NCBI RefSeq assembly: GCF_000757885.1 | Contig: NZ_JQCR01000002.1 | Coordinates: 2,356,001-2,420,000 of the forward strand | Direction: 5' to 3' | Length of the DNA: 64,000 nucleotides | Source: Paenibacillus wynnii | Lineage (GTDB): Bacteria; Bacillota; Bacilli; Paenibacillales; Paenibacillaceae | Shown: positions 1 to 7,756 of the stretch, piece by piece | How positions within the stretch are numbered: the first letter of the stretch is position 1 | How the letters are laid out: the number at the start of each line of letters is the position of its first letter | The notes under the pieces: generated by a model | The model's input: the letters and a program-made list of their open reading frames with translations, nothing else | The model's database searches: none | What the model was told of the DNA's origin: nothing | Position numbers and translations under genes: made by a program

Positions 1-329
1 TCTGCACCGGCTTTATGATTCATGACTAGGTCTACGTAAACGGCGATGCCATTCTTTTGGCACTCGGCAATGGCTTCAACCAGCTCCTGCTTGGTGCCGT
101 ATTTTGTACGGATGGTTCCCTTTTGATCAAATTCCCCAAGATCGTACAGATCATATACACCATATCCCGTATCCTCTGCGGAGACAGCCTTTGTAACGGG
201 TGGTATCCAGACCGCATCTATACCCACCGCCTTGAGGTCCGGTGCCAGCTCGCTAAGATGCTTCCAATGATTTCCGTCAGCGATAACATGCCACTCAAAA
301 AATTGTATCATCGTATGGTTACGTTTCAT
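1..329 (-). CDS. Alpha-amylase, GH13, cytoplasmic type (5' part only)
   Basis: Reading the minus strand from an ATG at 327-329 gives about 109 residues with no stop before the window edge. The N-terminus (MIQFFEWH), the segment GIDAVWIPPVTKA, the YDLYDLGEFDQKG region and the MNHKAGA motif are the first blocks of the (beta/alpha)8 barrel of GH13 alpha-amylases. No signal peptide is visible, which suggests the cytoplasmic type that hydrolyses alpha-1,4-glucans inside the cell. A GAAGGGA ribosome site lies upstream of the ATG. Catalytic residues lie beyond the window, so activity cannot be judged. Confidence 0.88.
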   Translation of the reverse strand, partial: MKRNHTMIQFFEWHVIADGNHWKHLSELAPDLKAVGIDAVWIPPVTKAVSAEDTGYGVYDLYDLGEFDQKGTIRTKYGTKQELVEAIAECQKNGIAVYVDLVMNHKAGA

Positions 330-370
330 CTCACACATTCCCTTCAATCCACTTTATATGTAGAATTTCT

Positions 371-1216
371 CTAGAATAAGTCCAACTGGCGCGGGGCTAA
401 TCCCTGTTCTTCAGAGCCCAGCATAGCTTGAAGCTCTTTCGCATTATCAGTAGCATCACCGCCTGAATTATTGTTAAACACTACGTACACAACTTTTGAA
501 GATTTCTCTAGTTGAAGCAGGTGCTCACGCCACTCCTCGAGCTCTTCGGTGCTATAACGGTATAGATATCGAAGATTGCGCCAATCCGGATGCTGACTCT
601 GATTCCAACCTCCCACACTACGTCCGTGCATGCGGACTAAGGTCATCTCCGGCGAGGTAGCCACAGGAACTATGGGAACGGAGCCGGAACCGGCTTGAGG
701 CTCATCCACAACCGTATGAATCCAGCCTTCCTGCTCCAAAAGCTGAAGGGTCTTATCTCGGTATTGGGGACTGTACCAGCTGCTATTACGGAATTCAAGC
801 GCACAAGGGACGTCCAGCATCAATTCTTTGGTCTCGTGTAAACGATTAATGTTCTCCCGGGTGCAATCGAACCAAGGCGGGAACTGGAACAAAGTCATCG
901 CCAACTTCCCGCCGCGAATCACCGGTTGAATGGAATGATGGAAGGCTTGGAACATTTCCTCTATGGTATCATAATAGTTCTTCTTACCGCGCAGATGGCC
1001 TGTCATTCCTTGATAAGCCTTAACAATAAAGCTAAAGCCGTCCGGTGTTTGTTCCACCCATTTGGTATAATTTTTAACAGGCTGCACTGCATAAAAGGAG
1101 CTGTCGATTTCTACAATCGAGAAATGGGCGCTGTATGTGGGCAGTCGCAGGGCCGGTTTGATTTTGCCGTACAGCTCCTCATGATCCCCGAATCCTGTTA
1201 GACCTATCTTAATCAT
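371..1216 (-). CDS. DUF72 family protein (YunF-like)
   Basis: The 281-residue product has the DUF72 TIM-barrel hallmarks: an early EIDSSFYA block, PDGFSFIVKAYQGMTGH, LFQFPPWF, ALEFRNSSWY and a late VVYVVFNNNSGGDA block. DUF72 proteins resemble xylose-isomerase-like barrels and include Bacillus YunF; no reaction is firmly established. It is soluble, with no signal peptide, and full length for the family. It runs in the same direction as the amylase 42 bases downstream, so the two may be co-transcribed. A GGAGGCGGGGG ribosome site precedes the ATG. Family assignment is firm, function unknown. Confidence 0.85.
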   Translation of the reverse strand: MIKIGLTGFGDHEELYGKIKPALRLPTYSAHFSIVEIDSSFYAVQPVKNYTKWVEQTPDGFSFIVKAYQGMTGHLRGKKNYYDTIEEMFQAFHHSIQPVIRGGKLAMTLFQFPPWFDCTRENINRLHETKELMLDVPCALEFRNSSWYSPQYRDKTLQLLEQEGWIHTVVDEPQAGSGSVPIVPVATSPEMTLVRMHGRSVGGWNQSQHPDWRNLRYLYRYSTEELEEWREHLLQLEKSSKVVYVVFNNNSGGDATDNAKELQAMLGSEEQGLAPRQLDLF

Positions 1217-1401
1217 ACCCCCGCCTCCTTCTAAATGTGCGAATATAATCTGATTTAAGTGTCAGCTATTCCTTATTAAACGAAATAGGTGGTGTGAAAA
1301 ACAGGGAGTGTTGATTTAAATCTCGAATTCATGCAACATGAAGGTAATAACAGAAGCCCATTCAATGTAAAGCCCAGTTTGACAACGAAGGAGAGCTACC
1401 C

Positions 1402-2256
1402 ATGGAGCATAAGTTTCAGCAACTAAGTAAGAATGTAATCATTATGCACGCGGAGCATGACACGGACCGACCTATTTTGGCAGCGGTACTAGGTGGCAGA
1501 CGCACCCTTCTGATGGATGCGGGCAATTCACCGGCTCACGCAGAGCTATTCCGCGAAGAGTTGTCCAAAAGGGGCTATAGACAGCCTGATATTCTAGCTC
1601 TAACCCATTGGCACTGGGATCATACCTTCGGCATGTCCGCCTGGAATCTGCCTGCAGTAGCCCATGTAGAGACCGCCAACGCACTAGCTTCTTTGGCAGG
1701 GCTGGACTGGTCAGAGGCTTGTCTTGAGCAGCTGGTAACTGAGGGCACGATTAGTAAGGAAAGTGCTGCTGATATACGCAAGGAATACGGGGAAGAGCGG
1801 ACCATCACGCTGATGGAGCCGGACATAATTTTTAAAGACCGAATTACCCTTGATCTTGGCGGAGTTACTTGTGAACTGGTTCATGTAGGCGGGGATCATT
1901 CAGAGGACTCCTGCTTCTTATATGTGAAAGAAGATCGTATCTTATTTCTTGGAGATGCCCTCGGCCCCTCTGTTTATGGAGGACCGCGAAAATACAGCAG
2001 TACCGGCTTCTTAGGACTGCTCCGTCTAGCGTATAACTATAGGGCAGAATGGTATGTGGAATCCCACGGAATACCCATGAATGAGGAGGAATTTCGCAAG
2101 GATCTATCCTCTTGGGAACGAATGGCACGTGTAGTGGATGTTTTCGGTCATGACCGTGAACGGGTGGTTCTGGAGATGAAGACTTTTCTGAAGATTGATG
2201 AGCTGCCGGAGGATTTGCTTCAGGGACTTGAGTATTTCATGGCGGGGACGAAATGA
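1402..2256 (+). CDS. MBL-fold metallo-hydrolase
   Basis: A 284-residue metallo-beta-lactamase-fold protein. The metal-binding HWHWDH motif (residues 69-74) is followed by the other fold ligands: a His in HVGGDHSED, an Asp in FLGDALG and a late His in ESHG. Members hydrolyse thioesters, lactones or other esters using two metal ions; the substrate cannot be told from sequence. There is no signal peptide. AAGGAGA lies 7 bases before the ATG. It is transcribed divergently from the DUF72 gene, with a 185-base region between them. Confidence 0.85.
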   Translation: MEHKFQQLSKNVIIMHAEHDTDRPILAAVLGGRRTLLMDAGNSPAHAELFREELSKRGYRQPDILALTHWHWDHTFGMSAWNLPAVAHVETANALASLAGLDWSEACLEQLVTEGTISKESAADIRKEYGEERTITLMEPDIIFKDRITLDLGGVTCELVHVGGDHSEDSCFLYVKEDRILFLGDALGPSVYGGPRKYSSTGFLGLLRLAYNYRAEWYVESHGIPMNEEEFRKDLSSWERMARVVDVFGHDRERVVLEMKTFLKIDELPEDLLQGLEYFMAGTK

Positions 2257-2304
2257 ACTGAGCCTATGAACTAGGCCTACAGTTCTTAAGGGGGATTATC
2301 CAAT

Positions 2305-2751
2305 ATGGCGGAAACATTTAGCACAAACATTATGAAAGTTCATAATAAAAATGCAACAGGAATTCCGGTGCCGGCTGAGGTAATCACCAGTCTGAGCGGG
2401 AGTAAGAAGCCCAGTGTCAAGGTGAGCTTCAACGGATATACATATCGCAGCACCGTTGCTGTGATGGGCGGTGAATTCCTTATTCCCCTGAGTCAATCCA
2501 ACAGGGAGGCCGCAGGCGTGGAGCCGGGTGATGCGGTGGAGGTCACTCTTGAACTTGATCTGGAACCTCGTACCGTTGAGATTCCGGATGACCTTAGAGT
2601 GGCGTTGTCTGCTCAAGAGGGGGCTCTTGAAGCGTTCGGAGCCTTGGCTCCATCGAAGAGTAAGGAATGCATCCGTCAGGTAAATGACGCGAAGACTCCA
2701 GAAACCCGAAATCGTCGGATTTCAGCAATCCTCGCCGCTTTATTAAAGTAA
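2305..2751 (+). CDS. DUF1905 / YdeI-OmdA domain protein
   Basis: A 148-residue protein in two parts. The N-terminal DUF1905 beta-barrel-like domain (about 5-85) includes NATGIPVPAEV, a GYTYRSTV strand and GVEPGDAVEVTLELD. The C-terminal YdeI/OmdA-type helical part (about 88-148) ends in a SKSKECIRQVNDAKTPETRNRR-like helix. The second domain type is named for bacteriocin-protection proteins, but its biochemical role is not settled. It starts 48 bases after the MBL gene in the same direction and a strong terminator follows, so the two probably form a small operon. Confidence 0.82.
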   Translation: MAETFSTNIMKVHNKNATGIPVPAEVITSLSGSKKPSVKVSFNGYTYRSTVAVMGGEFLIPLSQSNREAAGVEPGDAVEVTLELDLEPRTVEIPDDLRVALSAQEGALEAFGALAPSKSKECIRQVNDAKTPETRNRRISAILAALLK

Positions 2752-2817
2752 TGAGACCAACATTTGATTATCCCTGTTCGATAAGGTAAAGGTAAGTTAA
2801 GGTTTATTCGAAACACA

Positions 2818-2857
2818 CCCCGTTTCAGTGCGGCTCAGTCGAGAAACGGGGTTTTTT
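2818..2857 (+). terminator. Rho-independent terminator
   Basis: CCCCGTTTC pairs with GAAACGGGG around a loop that itself contains a weak GCGGCT/AGTCG stem, followed by TTTTTT. It ends the MBL/DUF1905 unit. A near-identical terminator occurs at 6049-6094, and in both places a copy of the same repeat follows. Confidence 0.85.
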
Positions 2858-2867
2858 CTATGTATTA

Positions 2868-3062
2868 AGTGAAATAAATGTACTTTGTACAACTAGAACT
2901 ACCTAATTCAGCGGATGCTGCTTTTTAGGTGCACATTGTACACTTATTTCTTCACTATTGGGCTGAAAAGATGATTCGGATGGACTTTAGATGTATAAAG
3001 TACAACTAAAGTCTGGCAGAAGCGCTTCATATATTAAATAAATGTATAAAGTACAACTAGAA
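2868..3062. repeat. Dispersed intergenic repeat, family 1 copy 1
   Basis: This non-coding block of about 195 bases is clearly similar to 6106-6298. Shared blocks include the opening AAATAAATGTACTTT, the central CACTATTGGGCTGAAAAG and the closing TTAAATAAATGNATAAA. It is built from variants of one unit (AAATAAATGTA, 4 bases, GTACAACTA) in direct and inverted orientation. It also contains a perfect GACTTTAG/CTAAAGTC inverted repeat. No open reading frame or transposase is associated. Confidence 0.8.
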
Positions 3063-3108
3063 TGCACAAGAGCTGATATGGAAAGTAGGGAAATTGATAG
3101 TTTTTAGT

Positions 3109-3146
3109 TAAAAGCATTTCTTTTTAATGAGAAATGCTTTTTTTTC
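3109..3146 (+). terminator. Strong hairpin with T-run
   Basis: AAAGCATTTCT pairs with AGAAATGCTTT, followed by TTTTTT. It lies between the repeat and the yoaS-like gene with no coding sequence directly before it. It may stop read-through into the next unit or belong to an unannotated short transcript. Confidence 0.75.
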
Positions 3147-3274
3147 TGTGTATAAAAGTAAGGGGAGTTTAAAACAAACAATATAAATACACTATATAAC
3201 AATATAAATATATTGCAAAACGATAAATATTGTGTTAAATTCAAATTGAAAAATAACTAAATGAGGTGCATTTT

Positions 3275-3751
3275 ATGGTACGAGGAACAACACTTATTTT
3301 AAAGGTTACTGTTTTTGTTATTGCCCTTCCGATTCTTGCTTTGTGTATCTTTGTGTTGCCTTTGATAGCTAAAGAGGCGTCAGAGTTTTATCCTGCTTAT
3401 TGGATATATCCCGCAATAACCGCTTTGTATGCAACCGCGATACCGTATTTCGTTGCATTGTTTCAGGCATTAAGACTCTTAAGCTACATAGACAAGGACA
3501 AAGCTTTCTCAGAATTATCTGTAAGAGCTTTAAAGATTATAAAATACTGTGCATTCACAATCAGTATTTTGTTAGCGGCATGCATGCCATTCTTATTTGT
3601 AATAGCGCAGGATGACGACGCCCCGGGTCTCGCAGCACTCGGATTGGTCATTACTTTTGCTCCAATTGTGATTGCGGTCTTTGCCGCTGTTCTTGAAAAG
3701 CTATTAAAAAATGCCATAGAAATAAAATCAGAAAATGACTTAACGGTCTGA
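3275..3751 (+). CDS. DUF2975 membrane protein (YoaS-like)
   Basis: A four-helix membrane protein of about 158 residues: hydrophobic segments at roughly 5-30, 47-70, 88-112 and 122-145, with short charged ends. This matches DUF2975 (Bacillus YoaS), a family usually encoded next to a small XRE regulator, as here. I chose ATG 3275 because GAGGTG lies 6 bases before it; the longer reading starts with a GTG inside that ribosome site. An AT-rich 120-base region precedes it. Function unknown; an export or signalling role with the adjacent regulator is inference. Confidence 0.8.
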   Translation: MVRGTTLILKVTVFVIALPILALCIFVLPLIAKEASEFYPAYWIYPAITALYATAIPYFVALFQALRLLSYIDKDKAFSELSVRALKIIKYCAFTISILLAACMPFLFVIAQDDDAPGLAALGLVITFAPIVIAVFAAVLEKLLKNAIEIKSENDLTV

Positions 3752-3762
3752 GGTGAATTAAC

Positions 3763-3990
3763 ATGGCGATTATAATTACTATTGACGTGATGCTGGCTAA
3801 AAGGAAAATGAGCGTTACAGAACTTTCGGAGAGGGTTGGAATAACGATGGCTAATCTCTCCATTTTAAAGAATGGAAAGGCAAAAGCGATCCGATTATCC
3901 ACTTTAGAGGCGATTTGTAGAGCTTTAGAATGTCAGCCTGGAGATATTCTGGAATACAAAATAGACGAAGACACCCATGGGTTAAGGTAG
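3763..3990 (+). CDS. Small XRE-family regulator (YozG-like)
   Basis: The 75-residue protein is almost only a helix-turn-helix: helix 2 and the recognition helix lie in MSVTELSERVGITMANLSILKNG, and the CRALECQPGDILEY ending is typical of the Cro/XRE YozG group. It starts 11 bases after the DUF2975 gene with a GAGGTGAATT ribosome site, so the pair is translationally coupled. Such regulators commonly autoregulate the membrane partner gene; that is inferred from the pairing, not shown here. Confidence 0.88.
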   Translation: MAIIITIDVMLAKRKMSVTELSERVGITMANLSILKNGKAKAIRLSTLEAICRALECQPGDILEYKIDEDTHGLR

Positions 3991-4006
3991 TTCAATAAAC
4001 CACACA

Positions 4007-4038
4007 CGAGGCTGCCGCTAATTTGAACGGCGGCCTCG
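4007..4038 (+). terminator. Probable terminator after yozG-like gene
   Basis: CGAGGCTGCCG pairs with CGGCGGCCTCG with one wobble, followed only by TTTCGCT. The stem is stable but the U-run is short, so this may be partial attenuation ahead of the yoaT-like gene. Confidence 0.55.
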
Positions 4039-4133
4039 TTTCGCTGTGAGGAGTATGAAGTAATGTTTTTGTACATACAGTAGTTGGAGTTGCGTGTCGT
4101 TAGGATAAGCTACCCGGCGAGGAGATGACATCA

Positions 4134-4901
4134 TTGAAATCAATAATACAACTACTGCATTTTGGCTATCATCAGGCGATGAGTTGCTTATTTCCTATTG
4201 CGATCTTTGGGACGTTAGCTCTATCCGGCGTAATAGAGGTACCTTTTGTCTATCGTTATGATGCCATTCTTCTTATACTGCTTACAGTGCAGTACCTCAT
4301 GTACCGCAGTGGACTCGAGACACGTGATGAAATTAAAGTGATCTGCATATTTCATTTAATTGGTTTGCTGCTGGAAATATATAAGGTAAGGATGGGATCG
4401 TGGTCATATCCTGAGCCCGGTCTGACGAAGTTGTTCGGTGTACCGCTCTATAGCGGATTTATGTATGCGAGTGTTGCAAGCTATATGTGTCAGGTATGGC
4501 GAAGACTGAAGATGGATATGACCGGTTGGCCGGGGCTTGCTCCTGCTGGATTACTAGGAGGAGCCATCTATTTGAACTTTTTCACACATCATTTCATTCC
4601 TGACTTCCGTTGGTGGCTGACGGTGCTTGTGCTCATTGCCTTTTGGCGAACATGGATCATTTATCGGGTACGGACCATTACCTATCGAATGCCCTTAACA
4701 CTGGCTTTTTTCCTAGTAGGTTTTTTCATCTGGTTAGCCGAGAATATAGCTACTTATTTTAATGCTTGGAAATACCCTAATCAGTATCAAGCCTGGCAAG
4801 TAGTTAGTTTCAGTAAAATCAGCTCGTGGTTCCTTCTGGTAATCATTAGCGTTATTATTGTTGCCCAGCTTAAACATGTTAAAGCTAGCCGGAAAGCGTA
4901 A
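4134..4901 (+). CDS. DUF817 membrane protein (YoaT-like)
   Basis: An integral membrane protein of about 255 residues with seven or eight hydrophobic helices. The conserved polar loops IYKVRMGSWSYPEPG, YSGFMYASVASY and AENIATYFNAWKYPNQ are typical of DUF817 (Bacillus YoaT). An in-frame ATG at 4125 directly abuts GAGGAG, which is too close. TTG 4134 is 9 bases from that ribosome site and is the better start. Together with the two preceding genes it reproduces the Bacillus yoaS-yozG-yoaT order. Function unknown. Confidence 0.82.
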   Translation: MKSIIQLLHFGYHQAMSCLFPIAIFGTLALSGVIEVPFVYRYDAILLILLTVQYLMYRSGLETRDEIKVICIFHLIGLLLEIYKVRMGSWSYPEPGLTKLFGVPLYSGFMYASVASYMCQVWRRLKMDMTGWPGLAPAGLLGGAIYLNFFTHHFIPDFRWWLTVLVLIAFWRTWIIYRVRTITYRMPLTLAFFLVGFFIWLAENIATYFNAWKYPNQYQAWQVVSFSKISSWFLLVIISVIIVAQLKHVKASRKA

Positions 4902-4943
4902 GCTTAATAATAGTTAAGTTACCTCTATACAGAGTGTGATACC

Positions 4944-4960
4944 ATACGTTTATTACGTAT
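4944..4960. promoter_or_regulatory. Inverted repeat upstream of the reductase gene
   Basis: ATACGT and ACGTAT form a perfect 6-bp inverted repeat around TTATT, about 115 bases before the reductase start. Its size suits a dimeric repressor, but no regulator can be assigned. Confidence 0.35.
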
Positions 4961-5074
4961 AAATTGGAACGCTTGCTAATGAAACCGGGACACACTTAAG
5001 CTATCGAATGGAGAATGACCATGGGAGAAGACATGAAGGATGCAGGCTTACCCAGTGAGCAAGGAGTACACACG

Positions 5075-6046
5075 ATGACGGCGATGGTCTATGATACCTA
5101 TGGACTGCCAGAAGTCCTCCGACTGGAAAAAGTGGATGTCCCTGCACCGCAGGACCATGAAGTGTTGATAGAGATCCATGCGGCTTCGGTTAATTCATGG
5201 GATTGGGATCTTCTCCGTGGAAAACCGTACATAACCCGCCTGGGCAGTCTCCGTAAGCCCCGTTATCGAATTCTTGGCGCGGACATCGCGGGGCGGGTAG
5301 TCGCTGTGGGCGCCGCCGCCACACGATTCCGGCCGGGGGACGAGGTTTTCGGCGATCTTTCCGGTTGCGGCTGGGGCGGATTTGCGGAGTATGTATGTGC
5401 CAGCGAGGAAGCTTTGACACCTAAGCCTGCCGGGCTGAGCTTCGAGCAGGCGGCGGCCATTCCTCAGGCGGCCGTTCTAGCCTTGCAGGGGATGCGCGAT
5501 AAAGGAAATCTGCAAAAGGGCCATCGGGTTCTTATCAATGGGTGTGGTGGCGGAGTGGGTACGTTTGCGGTTCAATATGCCAAATGGATCGGGGCAGAAG
5601 TGACCGGCGTTGACAGCACCGGGAAGCTGGATATGCTGCGCGTTATCGGGGCGGATTATGTGTTGGATTATACGAAAGTTGACTTCACCGCAAGCGGATT
5701 AAAATACGACCTGATCCTCGATGTCGTCGGAAACCGTTCGGTTGTCGCGCTGAAGCGCGCACTAAAGTCAGGCGGCACGTATGTAATGGTCGGCGGTTCT
5801 ATCCACCGCATCCTCCTAGCTTTGTTGGCGGCACCGCTATCCGCTTGGCTTGAAAGGAAGACAATAGCGCTGCTAGTCCATAAGCCGAATCACGAGGATC
5901 AAATGGTATGGAAGGCGCTTGTCGAAGCAGGCCAAGTCGTGCCTGTTATTGATCGGCAGTATCCTCTAAGCGACACGGCCCAGGCGCTTCGTGATCTTGG
6001 AGAAGGCCGTGCGAAAGGGAAAATCGTCGTGTCCATGAAAAGTTAA
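5075..6046 (+). CDS. NAD(P)-dependent medium-chain reductase, quinone oxidoreductase type
   Basis: A zinc-free MDR-superfamily reductase of 323 residues. It has the N-terminal GroES-like domain (MTAMVYDTYGLPE, GADIAGRVVAVG, RFRPGDEVFG), the Rossmann motif NGCGGGVGTFAVQYAK that binds the dinucleotide, and the C-terminal GRAKGKIVVSM ending. Members reduce quinones or enones, or oxidise alcohols. I chose ATG 5075 because AAGGAG lies 8 bases upstream and family members begin MKAMVY-like; the longer reading from 5015 adds 20 residues without homologous character. A terminator follows at once, so it is monocistronic. Confidence 0.87.
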   Translation: MTAMVYDTYGLPEVLRLEKVDVPAPQDHEVLIEIHAASVNSWDWDLLRGKPYITRLGSLRKPRYRILGADIAGRVVAVGAAATRFRPGDEVFGDLSGCGWGGFAEYVCASEEALTPKPAGLSFEQAAAIPQAAVLALQGMRDKGNLQKGHRVLINGCGGGVGTFAVQYAKWIGAEVTGVDSTGKLDMLRVIGADYVLDYTKVDFTASGLKYDLILDVVGNRSVVALKRALKSGGTYVMVGGSIHRILLALLAAPLSAWLERKTIALLVHKPNHEDQMVWKALVEAGQVVPVIDRQYPLSDTAQALRDLGEGRAKGKIVVSMKS

Positions 6047-6048
6047 AA

Positions 6049-6094
6049 AACACCCCGTTTCAGAGCGGCTTAGCCGAGAAACGGGGTGTTTCCT
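6049..6094 (+). terminator. Rho-independent terminator
   Basis: CACCCCGTTTC pairs with GAAACGGGGTG around an inner CGGC/GCCG stem, followed by TTTCC. It is nearly the same structure as 2818-2857. Confidence 0.8.
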
Positions 6095-6105
6095 ATTTCA
6101 TTAAA

Positions 6106-6298
6106 TAAAATAAATGTACTTTCTGCAACTAAAACTCCTACATTCGCCGGATGCAGCTCTTTAGATGCACTTTGTACACTTATTTTTTCACTATTGGGCT
6201 GAAAAGTGGGTTTAATTCGAATTTAGATGTATAAAGTGCAACTAACGTCTGGGACAAGCCCTTCATGCATTAAATAAATGCATAAAATACAACTAAAA
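6106..6298. repeat. Dispersed intergenic repeat, family 1 copy 2
   Basis: This copy matches 2868-3062 along its whole length with scattered substitutions, and likewise directly follows the shared terminator. The block CACTATTGGGCTGAAAAG and the AAATAAATG units at both ends are conserved. It abuts the 3' end of the diguanylate cyclase pseudogene. Confidence 0.8.
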
Positions 6299-6301
6299 TA
6301 A

Positions 6302-7576
6302 TTACACCAAGGTAAATTCACTACTCCCCACGCCGTGGGAGATATGTACGGCGTTACGCCCATTTCTTTTAGAGGTGTATAGTGCTTGATCCGCTCCCCC
6401 GAGCATCTCCTCATGTCCATAACGGTCATTGATGCTCTTGAAATGATCAATGTCCAGCAAAATGAGGGACAACGGGCTCTCGGTATGTGCCGATTCGGCA
6501 AGCCGTTTTCTACTCAGCTCCATAAAGTATGTACGGTTGTAAATGCTGGTAAGGCTATCTATAGTAGCCAGCTGTGTAAGCTTTTCCTGCAAAGAGTACG
6601 CTCCGTTACATCGATAAGCATGATCAATCTGCCGGCCCAATGACCATTCCATTTCCCTCTCCTCTTGAAGCAGCGGATCTGATTGCATGACATAGGAGAC
6701 GGCATCTTTGCCGGCGGGAAGAAACAGTTGGGCCAGCGGTTTGCCGATAGCGGCGGAGCCCAGTCCCTGAATCATCTCGGCGGCGGCCCGGTTATAGTCA
6801 ATGAGCATATCAAAACGATCCGTAACCAGCACGCCATCCCGCATGCTCTCAAAAAGGTTCTCACGATCGATAGGGGCTGCTGTGAGCATTCCTCTGGATT
6901 GAATAGCCCAAATATACATAACCGAGGTCAAGCTCATAATGACGGGTACAGGGTCCATTCCATAAGGCGTTTTGCCGAGCAAATATAATAAGGCGCCCAA
7001 CATAGGGATAAAAAGGCCAGTAAGTATCGTGAACATCTGTCTGCGGTACACACGCTTCATTCGGTTCCATTGACACAGCATTAACAATGTAGATGCCAGC
7101 ATACAGCCGAAGGTGAAGCTCCCGTGAACGATGTACTAGGGCCCCATAGTGATATCTACTAGTGGAGTGGGCGTATCGGCACGCAAATATACGGAACGAT
7201 AGAACAAATGATGATAATCGTTGGTCCACACCAGCAGCATTGTTAGGAAGGGTATCGTATAAAGCGCTGCCACTTTTCTTCGATTGGTCAACCTCTCCAA
7301 CCCCACGAAATGTAAGACCATAATCAGGCTCGAAGGGGCAATGAACGGCATCCCCAAATACTCCACTTTTAACCAAAGATTGATTTCTTGCAGAGAATTA
7401 CCCGATAGCTCAAGCGCAATACCTAAGGTATAAATGGCTGAAGTGCAAGCGATAGCATTGAAGGACTTTACGCCCGCAAAATCGGTTTCCTTATAATAAG
7501 CGAGGATGGCGAGAAGGGCGTTCAGCACCCCGGGAATAGCAACGATCACAATATAATTGGAGATTAAAGTATTCAT
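6302..7576 (-). pseudogene. Decayed membrane diguanylate cyclase (7TM-PAS-GGDEF)
   Basis: One reading frame carries a histidine-kinase-type seven-helix N-terminal sensor domain, a PAS remnant and a GGDEF domain, but it is broken at several points. A TAG at 7136-7138 replaces what is normally Trp in the GPWY motif of this sensor type. Near 6584-6630 the PAS end is readable as LIMLIDVTERT only in another frame, implying paired small indels. In the GGDEF domain, DIDHFKSINDRYGH jumps to ADQALYTSKRNGRN near 6397-6412, so roughly 85-95 residues including the catalytic GGDEF loop are lost. It cannot make c-di-GMP. The intact relatives in this window show the expected layout. Confidence 0.88.
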
Positions 7577-7624
7577 GTCGCTATGGACATAATGACGGAA
7601 AATTGCCGGAGGTATTTTACTCTT

Positions 7625-7634
7625 TGTCTAGTGT
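7625..7634. promoter_or_regulatory. TGTCTAGTGT motif, possible pyrimidine-regulator site
   Basis: The same ten bases occur at 16466-16475 in the divergent pucR/preT region, where they form half of an inverted repeat. Here they lie about 70 bases upstream of the probable importer promoter, a position that would suit an activator. Confidence 0.4.
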
Positions 7635-7698
7635 GAGTGTAAGGTTCAATGTGTAATATGTTAGTTAAAGCTACATCAAAATGTAATCGGGCTCATAT

Positions 7699-7726
7699 TT
7701 GCAATAAACATGTCACTAAATATAAC
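7699..7726 (+). promoter_or_regulatory. Probable SigA promoter of the importer operon
   Basis: TTGCAA, 16 bases, TATAAC, with the start codon about 30 bases downstream. The -10 is embedded in an ATATAA-CA-TTATAT inverted repeat (7720-7733). Confidence 0.5.
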
Positions 7727-7756
7727 ATTATATATTCAGGATTGGGAGGGATAGGT

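Noticed and set aside
7136-7138. In-frame TAG considered as a recoded amber codon
   Set aside because: The same gene has a frame-swapped stretch and a deleted catalytic region, and nothing else in the window suggests pyrrolysine or amber suppression. Mutation of Trp TGG is simpler.
7577-7756. Thiamine (TPP) riboswitch considered upstream of the NMT1-type importer
   Set aside because: No CTGAGA-type TPP core or long paired leader is visible; a plain promoter fits, and the gene context is pyrimidine degradation.
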